NCBI GenBank assembly: GCA_021805955.1 | Contig: JAJZDO010000769.1 | Location: forward strand, 1-5,916 | Direction: 5' to 3' | Length of the DNA stretch: 5,916 nucleotides | From: Acidobacteriota bacterium | GTDB lineage: Bacteria > Acidobacteriota > Terriglobia > Terriglobales > Acidobacteriaceae | Shown here: in pieces, positions 1-5,627 of the stretch | How the letters are laid out: every line of letters starts with the position of its first letter | Numbering within the stretch: position 1 is the first letter of the stretch | Program-made: the position numbers and the translations under genes | The notes under the pieces: generated by a model | What the model was told of the DNA's origin: nothing | The model's database searches: none | What the model saw: only the letters and a program-made list of their open reading frames with translations

Positions 1-202
1 GAAAGGCAGCCCGCGTTTTGCCCGAGCCTGTCGGCGCAGAAATCAGCGTTGCCTGGCCCGCGTGAATGCTTGGCCAACCTTCCATCTGCGGTTCTGTGGG
101 CGTGCCGAAGCGCTGAACAAACCATTCCTGCGTAATCGGGTGGGCCCAGTCGAGACTGGCAGGGGCAGCACGGTCGACACCGGTTTGCAACGTAGGGGAC
201 AT
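1..202 (-). CDS. Lhr-like DEAD/DEAH-box ATP-dependent helicase, N-terminal fragment
   Basis: The reading frame starts at the ATG at 202-200 and stays open to the left edge, giving 67 residues of a protein that continues outside the window. Visible are a Q-motif-like segment (FGTPTEPQMEGW, residues 32-43, with Q39) and a Walker A motif APTGSGKT (residues 56-63) followed by RAAF. The arrangement HPITQEWF...FG.PT.PQ..GWP.I..G...LI.APTGSGKT is the start of Lhr-type superfamily 2 helicases, which unwind DNA or RNA-DNA hybrids in the cytoplasm and are normally very large (about 900-1500 residues). An in-frame TAA lies about 30 bases upstream and no other ATG lies between it and 202, so this start is favoured. 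There is no clear Shine-Dalgarno sequence. It is divergent from the sugar-acid operon and probably functionally unrelated. Another SF2 helicase is possible because only the first motifs are seen. Confidence 0.85.
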   Translation of the reverse strand, partial: MSPTLQTGVDRAAPASLDWAHPITQEWFVQRFGTPTEPQMEGWPSIHAGQATLISAPTGSGKTRAAF

Positions 203-215
203 GCAGTGGATTGTA
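203..215 (-). promoter_or_regulatory. -10-like box directly before the helicase start
   Basis: On the minus strand TACAAT (215-210) differs from the sigma-70 -10 consensus at one position and ends 7 bases before the ATG at 202. No good -35 hexamer is seen at 16-18 bases upstream. The close spacing and lack of a ribosome binding site would fit a leaderless or nearly leaderless transcript. This is inference from spacing only. Confidence 0.3.
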
Positions 216-393
216 CCGGAACGATTCGTCTTTTATTCGCCAACCGCGAAAGAGCGTTCCTTCCGCGTCAGCGCGTTGGCTATGAGCGCGAGCCGACACG
301 TCAAACGATGACAACGAAGTTCGACTCGCCCAGACTCCACGGTCACGACTGAGCGGGAGAAAAGGCTCCCGTCCATTGCATTACGAAAAGAAC

Positions 394-428
394 CGTCTCG
401 GTTTCGCAATCGTGCGTCTCGGCTTCGC
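394..428 (+). repeat. Two 14-bp direct repeats, 21 bp apart, upstream of the MFS operon
   Basis: CGTCTCGGTTTCGC (394-407) and CGTCTCGGCTTCGC (415-428) match at 13 of 14 positions with a start-to-start distance of 21 bp, about two helical turns. That geometry would place two protein molecules on the same face of the DNA, so this could be an operator or activator site for the operon starting at 560. No regulator gene is visible in the window, and chance duplication is possible. Confidence 0.35.
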
Positions 429-476
429 TCCCTGAGCCTTGATTGTGTCGAGGCGCCGTAGCCGCACATGAGGAAC

Positions 477-488
477 ATACCATAGTAT
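477..488. promoter_or_regulatory. Possible operator palindrome (ATACCATAGTAT)
   Basis: This 12-bp sequence is palindromic at 10 of 12 positions (ATAC/GTAT ends) and lies 71 bases before the MFS start codon, in an AT-richer patch of an otherwise GC-rich region. ATAC...GTAT half-sites are common for small dimeric repressors such as GntR- or IclR-type regulators that control sugar-acid genes, but assignment to a family is a guess. Confidence 0.25.
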
Positions 489-550
489 TGCTGCATGTAA
501 TTTCTGAACCCAGTAGAGATTGCCGGACCCAACAAGCCAGATCGGGAAAC

Positions 551-559
551 AGGAGAAGG
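551..559 (+). promoter_or_regulatory. Ribosome binding site that fixes the MFS start
   Basis: AGGAGAAGG lies directly before the ATG at 560. The frame is open further upstream to an ATG at 443, but that one has no purine-rich site, and the extra 39 residues it would add are not like any MFS N-terminus. The 560 start gives a normal short cytoplasmic tail before the first membrane helix. Confidence 0.7.
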
Positions 560-1906
560 ATGAGCATTGGCGCCGATGTGGATGTGTCAGTTCGCGCGCG
601 AAGGCGCATCACGCGCCGTCTGATTCCGTATCTGATGTTCGTTTATCTGCTCGCCTATCTGGACCGCGCCAACCTTGGAGTCGCCAAGCTACAAATGCAA
701 GGCGATATGGGATTCAACGATGCGGTGATCGGCTTTGGGGCGGGAATATTTTTTCTGGGTTATCTGCTGCTCGACATTCCTGGAAGCCTGATCGTGGAGC
801 GCTGGAGCGCCCGCAAATGGATCGCGCGCATCATGGTTTCCTGGGGCGTGGTTGCATCGCTGATGGGTTTTCTGGGCTGGCCGCTCCTCAACTTTGTTCA
901 CCCTGTTACACAGTTCTATGGATTGCGACTGCTGCTCGGAATTGCGGAGGCGGGCTTTTTTCCCGGCGTAATTGTTTACATCTCGCACTGGTTTCGGCCC
1001 GAAGACCGGTCCCGCGCCAAAGCCTACTTTATGGTGACTCAGCCGATTGCGATCGCTCTGGGTATTCCGCTCTCGCGATGGATCATGGACACAATCCACT
1101 GGGGAAGACTCGCCGGCTGGCGATGGATTTTTATTCTGGAAGGCGTTGTTCCAGTGCTGATGGGATTTGTGACGCTTTGGTATCTCACAGACCGGCCTCG
1201 TCAGGCCAAGTGGCTGCCCGATGACGAGAAGCAATGGTTGATGAGCGCGCTGAAAGCGGACGAGGACCGCAAGACCATCGCGCACCGTGTGCGGATCATC
1301 GATGCCCTCAAGTACCCGCAGACCTTTCTGTTGATCGGGGTGTACTTTCTGATTGTCACCGGCAATCAGGCATTGATCTTTTTTCTTCCGTCGATCGGCG
1401 ATAGCATGAAAAGCATGCCGGTTGCGGTCCGTACGATGACGGCAAGCCTTCCGTATGCGTGCAGCGCGTGTGGGATTTTGATCAATGGATTATGGGCGCA
1501 GCGCACGGGCAAACTTCGGCTGCACACGGCGGTTCCAGTGCTTGCGACCGGCGTTTCTCTGGGACTGACAGTTCTCGCCCACAATCACGCTGGACTCATG
1601 ATTGCGCTGTTTTGTTTGGCTGGCTTCACGGCGCAAGCATACCTTCCAGCATTTTGGACGTTGCCGACCACTCTGATGGGCAAGTCAGCCGCCGCCACCG
1701 CGGTTGGGTTGATTTGTCTGGGCAATCTCGGGGGCGTGGTCGGACCCTGGCTGTTCGGGTATCTGAAGACGATCACCGGCGGCTACGACACAGGATTGTG
1801 GGTTCTATCCGGTTGTATGCTGGTGGCCGGTGTGCTCGCTACTCAAATCGGAGACCCTTCCGTTTTGCATATGAGGCTACAGAATGACATCCAAGAAAAA
1901 GCCTGA
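560..1906 (+). CDS. MFS transporter, anion:cation symporter (ACS) family, probable sugar-acid importer
   Basis: This 448-residue inner-membrane protein has the expected length and about 12 hydrophobic segments. Family signatures are visible: LAYLDRANLG at 31-40 in the first helix, the conserved SARKWIARIM loop at 83-92 between helices 2 and 3, RLLLGIAEAGFFPG at 123-136, GWRWIFILEG at 186-195, and WYLTDRP at 207-213 before a charged central loop (about 211-252). These match the ACS family, which includes hexuronate, galactonate, tartrate and phthalate carriers that take up organic anions with protons. The substrate cannot be read from the sequence. The partner gene, an IlvD/Edd dehydratase whose start lies inside the end of this gene, argues for an aldonic acid such as arabinonate, galactonate or a relative. 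Its last codons overlap the dehydratase by 23 bp, so the two are almost certainly co-transcribed and probably translationally coupled. Confidence 0.92.
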   Translation: MSIGADVDVSVRARRRITRRLIPYLMFVYLLAYLDRANLGVAKLQMQGDMGFNDAVIGFGAGIFFLGYLLLDIPGSLIVERWSARKWIARIMVSWGVVASLMGFLGWPLLNFVHPVTQFYGLRLLLGIAEAGFFPGVIVYISHWFRPEDRSRAKAYFMVTQPIAIALGIPLSRWIMDTIHWGRLAGWRWIFILEGVVPVLMGFVTLWYLTDRPRQAKWLPDDEKQWLMSALKADEDRKTIAHRVRIIDALKYPQTFLLIGVYFLIVTGNQALIFFLPSIGDSMKSMPVAVRTMTASLPYACSACGILINGLWAQRTGKLRLHTAVPVLATGVSLGLTVLAHNHAGLMIALFCLAGFTAQAYLPAFWTLPTTLMGKSAAATAVGLICLGNLGGVVGPWLFGYLKTITGGYDTGLWVLSGCMLVAGVLATQIGDPSVLHMRLQNDIQEKA

Positions 1907-3599
1907 GAACCTGCGCAGTTATAGCTGGTTTGGCCCGGACACGATGCGCGGCTTCAGTCATCGTTCGCGCATGATGCAGGTTGGCTATCGTCGGGAAGAC
2001 TTCACCGGCAAGCCGGTGATCGCGATTGTGAACACGTGGAGTGAAATCAACCCCTGCCACACCCACCTTCGCGAACGGGCAGAGGCCGTCAAGCGCGGGG
2101 TATGGCAGGCTGGAGGATTTCCCGTAGAAATTCCGGCGTTCTCTATCACCGAAACCTACATGAAGCCCAGTCCGATGCTCTACCGGAATCTGCTGGCGAT
2201 GGATACCGAGGAAGCGTTGCGTAGTCTACCGATCGATGGCGCAGTGCTGATGGGAGGCTGCGACAAGACAACTCCCGGTCTGCTGATGGGTGCGATCAGC
2301 GCAAACCTGCCGGCGATTTATCTGCCCGCGGGTCCCATGCTGCGCGGCAACTGGAATGGCCAGCCGCTCGGCAGCGGTACCGACGTTTGGAAGTTCTGGG
2401 CGGAGCGCTGCGCCGGCAACGTCAGCGACGAAGATTGGAACGGCATCGAAAGCGGGATCGCCAGGTCGCCCGGTTTTTGCATGACCATGGGAACCGCCTC
2501 GACCATGACGGCTCTTTCGGAGGCATTGGGAATGACGGTGCCCGGCGCGTCTTCGATTCCGGCTGTGGATTCCAATCATGTACGACTGGCAATCGACTGC
2601 GGTGGGCGCATTGTGGAGATGGTTTGGGAGGACTTGAAACCCAGAGATATTCTGACGCCCTTAGCTTTGCGGAATGCCATCACGGTGGACATGGCCATCG
2701 GCGGTTCGACCAATGCCATCATTCATCTGGTTGCGCTCGCCCGGCGGCTGGGCTTCGATCTACCTCTCCGCGTATTCGATGAAATCTCGCGCCACGTTCC
2801 CGTACTTGCCAACATCCGGCCGTCCGGAAAGTTTCTGATGGAGGATTTCTATTACGCCGGAGGATTGCGCGCCTTGATGGCTGAAATCAGGGACCTTCTC
2901 AACCTCGACTGCATTACCGTGAACGGAAAATCGCTGGGGGAGAATCTGCAAGGCGCGCGTGTTGTCAACTCGGAGGTGATCCGGAGCCGCGAAGCGCCGC
3001 TGATGGAGAGCGGCGGAACGGCGATTCTCTACGGGAGTCTCGCGCCGGATGGAGCCGTCATCAAGACAGTTGCCGCAGATCCGAGATTCTGGCAGCACAC
3101 CGGGCCCGCCGTCGTGTTCACGGATTTTAAGGATATGGAGGAGCGCATCGACCGTGAGGACCTGATCGTGGATGAAAATTCTGTTCTCGTCCTTCAAAAC
3201 GCCGGACCGCTGGGCGGCCCAGGGATGCCGGAATGGGGCATGCTCCCAATTCCCAAGAAACTGTTGCAGCGCGGTGTGCGTGATATGGTGCGAATCTCCG
3301 ACGCGCGCATGAGTGGCACCGCGTATGGCACGTGCGTCCTGCACGTTTCCCCTGAAAGCTATATCGGCGGGCCGCTTGCCCTGGTCCGCGACGGCGACAA
3401 CATCACGCTCGATATTCCCAGTCGAAAGCTTGACCTGCTCGTGCCGGAGCAGGAACTCGAACGGCGCAGGTCGGAATGGATCAGGCCGGTTCCCAAGGAA
3501 CAACGTGGATACCTGGCTCTCTATCGGGAGCGCGTGACGCAGGCCGACAAAGGATGCGACTTTGATTTTCTCCTGGACGCCGCCGAGTCGCAGATCTGA
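1884..3599 (+). CDS. IlvD/Edd-family [2Fe-2S] sugar-acid dehydratase (arabinonate dehydratase type)
   Basis: This 571-residue cytoplasmic enzyme has the length of the IlvD/Edd family, which removes water from a 2,3-dihydroxy acid to give a 2-keto-3-deoxy acid. The three cluster cysteines are visible: C58 in NPCHTHL, C126 in GGCDKTTP and C199 in SPGFCMTMGTAST. D127 and K128 (the lysine is carbamylated in solved members) and E90 are the expected metal ligands. The active-site serine is probably S477 in ISDARMSGTAYG (471-482). From memory, the text resembles Rhizobium L-arabinonate dehydratase along its length (NTWSEINPCHTHLRE, CDKTTPGLLMGA, IGGSTNAIIHL, PSGKFLMEDFYYAGG), more than biosynthetic dihydroxyacid dehydratase. 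The sugar-acid carrier just upstream supports a catabolic role. GAGG at 1873-1876, seven bases before the ATG, gives a plausible ribosome site. Xylonate, galactonate or fuconate could equally be the substrate. Confidence 0.92.
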   Translation: MTSKKKPENLRSYSWFGPDTMRGFSHRSRMMQVGYRREDFTGKPVIAIVNTWSEINPCHTHLRERAEAVKRGVWQAGGFPVEIPAFSITETYMKPSPMLYRNLLAMDTEEALRSLPIDGAVLMGGCDKTTPGLLMGAISANLPAIYLPAGPMLRGNWNGQPLGSGTDVWKFWAERCAGNVSDEDWNGIESGIARSPGFCMTMGTASTMTALSEALGMTVPGASSIPAVDSNHVRLAIDCGGRIVEMVWEDLKPRDILTPLALRNAITVDMAIGGSTNAIIHLVALARRLGFDLPLRVFDEISRHVPVLANIRPSGKFLMEDFYYAGGLRALMAEIRDLLNLDCITVNGKSLGENLQGARVVNSEVIRSREAPLMESGGTAILYGSLAPDGAVIKTVAADPRFWQHTGPAVVFTDFKDMEERIDREDLIVDENSVLVLQNAGPLGGPGMPEWGMLPIPKKLLQRGVRDMVRISDARMSGTAYGTCVLHVSPESYIGGPLALVRDGDNITLDIPSRKLDLLVPEQELERRRSEWIRPVPKEQRGYLALYRERVTQADKGCDFDFLLDAAESQI

Positions 3600-3617
3600 A
3601 CGCCGAGTGCGCAGTCT
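3581..3617 (+). repeat. Short imperfect tandem duplication at the end of the dehydratase gene
   Basis: CGCCGAGTCGCAGATCT (3581-3597) and CGCCGAGTGCGCAGTCT (3601-3617) are near copies offset by 20 bases. The first encodes the last residues of the dehydratase and its stop codon follows; the second is non-coding. It looks like a local duplication at the gene end and has no evident function. Confidence 0.4.
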
Positions 3618-3832
3618 TCGCATCCTTAAGGCGGATTTACAGATAGATACTGGTTTTAAAAATGAGACGAGTCATTCTGAGCGCAGCGAAGAATCCAGAG
3701 GGTGATGGCAGAGTCTACAGTGTGCATGTCGTCTGGGTTCTTCACTCCGCTGCGCGGAGCCTGCCCTGAGCGTAGCCGAAGGGTTCAGAATGACTCCCCG
3801 CCACAAATGACTACAGCAACTGTAAGTCCGCT
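3600..3832. other. Convergent intergenic region filled by a nested repeat
   Basis: The dehydratase (plus) and the cytochrome gene (minus) end towards each other across 233 bases. I see no coding region. Almost the whole space is taken by the inverted-repeat element described separately. Its stems could act as a transcription terminator for both directions, although no stem is followed by a classic T run. Confidence 0.6.
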
Positions 3833-3835
3833 TTA
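3627..3835. repeat. Outer inverted repeat enclosing the dispersed element
   Basis: The left arm TAAGGCGGATTTACAG (3627-3642) pairs with the right arm CTGTAAGTCCGCTTTA (3820-3835) at 14 of 16 positions. In a plus-strand transcript both remaining positions are G-U wobbles, so all 16 could pair. The right arm overlaps the TAA stop codon (3835-3833) of the cytochrome gene. The arms enclose the palindromic element at 3669-3796. It may be the boundary of a larger mobile repeat, or an older hairpin into which the inner element was inserted. Confidence 0.6.
3669..3796. mobile_element. MITE/REP-like palindromic dispersed repeat, 128 bp
   Basis: The ends are perfect 12-bp inverted repeats, GAGTCATTCTGA (3669-3680) and TCAGAATGACTC (3785-3796). 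Inside, GCGCAGCG (3681-3688) pairs with CGCTGCGC (3748-3755), and GAAGAATCC just after it pairs with GGGTTCTTC (3735-3743) with one G-U. Two more hairpins follow: CTCCGC-TGC-GCGGAG (3745-3759) and CCCT...AGGG (3764-3783). The motif TGAGCGNAGC(C)GAAG occurs twice. I recall close relatives of these motifs dispersed in many copies in acidobacteria and other phyla. It has no open reading frame, so it would be moved by an enzyme encoded elsewhere. No clear target-site duplication was found. Confidence 0.7.
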
Positions 3836-4627
3836 GTAATGCTTGTAGGCTTCGTTGAACTTCGGTCGCGGCATGGTGTGGATGAACGATGCAACGTCGA
3901 AAGCCTGTTGTGCCGTCAGTGAACCGGGATTATTTTGCGGCATGGTCGGGACGAGGAAGGCGGCCATCTTTGCTGGGTCGTTCATGCCCGCGCCGTCATT
4001 GTAGGAATTCGGTCCCCATAACGCCGGAATGATGGGCGGAACCCCCGCTCCATCCCCTCCGTGGCATTCCGAACACTGGACGGCATAAATTGCGATTCCC
4101 TGGACAGGGTTTCCGGTCAGATTTGGCAGTTTGGCAAACCCGCGGCCCGGGAATGCTTTGCCCTTCACTCCGTCTTTGGAGAGCCAGTCCACATAGGCAG
4201 TCAGGGCCTGGATCGCTTCGCTGTTCAGCGGGGGCGGGCTCCCATTTTCACTGCGGGCAAAGCACTCCTGGAACCGCTCCTGCATGGAGATCACACGACC
4301 GGCCCGCTTGTTGTACATCGGGAAGATATTGGCCATGTCGATCATCGGCGAGGCATGCGGCATGGTGCCGCTGTTGATATGGCAGTCGACGCAGGAGAGC
4401 CGGTTTCCAACATAGGCACTGGCGTATTTCGGAGTCTCGTCGAAGATCAGCTTGCCCTTGCGGATTTCCTCGCCTGCGCTGCCGGCAGGGATGTTGGCCG
4501 TCTGGAAACGCGATTGCTCCGCCATGGAGACGGGAGGGGCAACCGGGCGTGGGCCGGAGCAGCCAGCCAGGATACCTCCGAGTACAATCGCGCACATACC
4601 CGCCAACGCGGGACTTTGATGCTTCAT
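3833..4627 (-). CDS. TsdA-like dihaem c-type cytochrome, lipoprotein
   Basis: The 264-residue protein starts at the ATG at 4627-4625, preceded by GAGGG about 7 bases upstream. The longer in-frame start at 4672 lacks a signal peptide at its N-terminus. A lipoprotein signal ends in the lipobox LAGC with C23, so it is exported and membrane-anchored. Two haem sites are present: CVDCH (79-83) and CSECH (185-189). Between them the segment ERFQECFARSENG (117-129) resembles the segment of thiosulfate dehydrogenase TsdA and relatives in which a cysteine (here C122) is the distal ligand of the first haem. M215 (GAGMND) or M229 (PTMP) could ligate the second. PALWGPNSYNDGAGM (201-215) is also typical of this group. 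TsdA-type enzymes interconvert thiosulfate and tetrathionate; other members are electron carriers. It follows the ModA-like gene by 10 bases. The exact substrate is inferred, not shown. Confidence 0.88.
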   Translation of the reverse strand: MKHQSPALAGMCAIVLGGILAGCSGPRPVAPPVSMAEQSRFQTANIPAGSAGEEIRKGKLIFDETPKYASAYVGNRLSCVDCHINSGTMPHASPMIDMANIFPMYNKRAGRVISMQERFQECFARSENGSPPPLNSEAIQALTAYVDWLSKDGVKGKAFPGRGFAKLPNLTGNPVQGIAIYAVQCSECHGGDGAGVPPIIPALWGPNSYNDGAGMNDPAKMAAFLVPTMPQNNPGSLTAQQAFDVASFIHTMPRPKFNEAYKHY

Positions 4628-4637
4628 CCGATTCCCT

Positions 4638-5600
4638 CTACTTCGATCCGCTTTCCACGGGCTTGAAGCCAAACTGGCGATAGCTTTCCTGCGCCTCTGG
4701 ACTCTTCAAATAAGCCAGCCACTGCGCGGCGGCTTGCGGATGGGCAGCATCCACCATCATCCCAGCCGCATAGGTCGCCGTAGTATTTTGTGACGGCGGA
4801 ATCTCGACGCCCGCAATCGGGTTGCCGATCTTCTTCTGAAACTCGACTTCGGATGCCCAGGTCACGCCCGCGTCCACTCGACCTTGCATGATTCGCATGG
4901 GCGTCTGGCGATGATGGATTTCGGTGAGAACTGTGGTTCCGTCCGCCACTTTTTTCCGATAGACAGTCTCATAGAGTTGTTCCCCGCCGGCTTTGCGCAG
5001 CGAACCGATGATTTGGTTCGCGACCCCCTCCCACTGCGGGTTGGGCATGGAGAGCTTCAATTCCGCGCGGCCCAAATCATTCAGCGATGCGATGTGCCTG
5101 GGATTGCCCGCGGCCACCATGATTGCAAGCGTATTGGTCGCATACTCGACCACGCCTGTGACCTGTTTCTTCTCCTCCATCTGACGCACCACCCGCGCGC
5201 CCGCCTCGTAGACATCCGGCTTTACCCGCAGCGTGAGATTCCCGAGCGTCAGCGTGTCGTCCGCCGCGATCTGCCTGCGAAGAATGCCCGGCGGCAGCGT
5301 CTCATAGAAAATGCGGCCGCGCAGAGCCGGATGCTGCTTGACGAAGCCTTCGATCAGACTTGGAAGAACGAAGAACTGGTTGCCTCCAATAAAAAGCACG
5401 AGCTTCGCATCGGCAGGATTCCCATGAAGGTCGGGAACGTTATCGATGTCCGGTACTTGGAATACATACCCTTTGCTGACCGCCGGATCGTTCGCGCCTC
5501 GGCTCCAGGGGGGAGACGTCTGGCCTTTGCATTGCCCCTGCACAAGGCCCATCAAAATCACTCCGGGCAGAAGCATCGATCGTCTTGGGCGCAGCCTCAT
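4638..5600 (-). CDS. ModA-like periplasmic substrate-binding protein (type 2 PBP fold)
   Basis: The 320-residue protein starts at the ATG at 5600-5598 because GGAGG lies just before it; an in-frame ATG at 5612 sits on the other side of that site and is less likely. A basic N-terminus (MRLRPRR) and hydrophobic stretch (9-20) form a signal peptide. C24 follows QGQ, a poor lipobox. The mature part resembles molybdate/tungstate and other oxyanion-binding proteins: KLVLFIGGNQFFVLPSLI (66-83) as the first strand and ligand loop, a NTLAIMVAAGNP segment (156-167), GRVDAGVTWASEVE (240-253), IPPSQNTTATYAAGM (267-281) and PEAQESYRQFGF (301-312) near the end. No permease or ATPase gene is adjacent in the visible part, so it may bind its ligand for the neighbouring cytochrome or act as a sensor rather than feed a transporter. 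It lies 27 bases after the DsrE-like gene and 10 before the cytochrome. Confidence 0.85.
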   Translation of the reverse strand: MRLRPRRSMLLPGVILMGLVQGQCKGQTSPPWSRGANDPAVSKGYVFQVPDIDNVPDLHGNPADAKLVLFIGGNQFFVLPSLIEGFVKQHPALRGRIFYETLPPGILRRQIAADDTLTLGNLTLRVKPDVYEAGARVVRQMEEKKQVTGVVEYATNTLAIMVAAGNPRHIASLNDLGRAELKLSMPNPQWEGVANQIIGSLRKAGGEQLYETVYRKKVADGTTVLTEIHHRQTPMRIMQGRVDAGVTWASEVEFQKKIGNPIAGVEIPPSQNTTATYAAGMMVDAAHPQAAAQWLAYLKSPEAQESYRQFGFKPVESGSK

Positions 5601-5627
5601 CTTTTCCTCCATGATTCGTCGTGTCGT

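Larger units (their letters stand above)
203..559. other. Divergent intergenic region between helicase and MFS operon
   Basis: These 357 bases hold no coding region I can support; the small frames crossing it show no recognisable protein features. It should contain the promoters of both divergent transcripts. Besides the sites listed separately, there is a 6-bp hairpin CGGGAG/CTCCCG with a six-base loop (354-371) without a following T run, and an imperfect inverted repeat GCCAACCGCG (239-248) against CGCGTTGGC (272-280). No confident plus-strand promoter could be picked. Confidence 0.6.

Noticed and set aside
62..352. Plus-strand 96-codon frame at the left side
   Set aside because: Its first half is antisense to the helicase N-terminus with its Walker A motif; the rest has no protein-like features.
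354..371. Rho-independent terminator from the CGGGAG/CTCCCG hairpin
   Set aside because: The stem is short, no T run follows on either strand, and it lies between divergent genes where no transcript should end.
443..559. Longer N-terminus of the MFS protein from the ATG at 443
   Set aside because: No ribosome site at 443, and a strong one directly before 560; the extra residues do not resemble the family.
520..1224. Plus-strand open frame (234 codons) in another frame of the MFS gene
   Set aside because: It overlaps the carrier completely and has no membrane segments or known motif.
2760..3623. Minus-strand open frame (287 codons) inside the dehydratase gene
   Set aside because: It is antisense to a well-conserved enzyme, and its translation is rich in Arg, His and Asp with no family motif.
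3600..3832. CRISPR array or small-RNA gene in the convergent gap
   Set aside because: The repeats are inverted and nested, not regularly spaced direct repeats, and no promoter for a dedicated RNA is visible.
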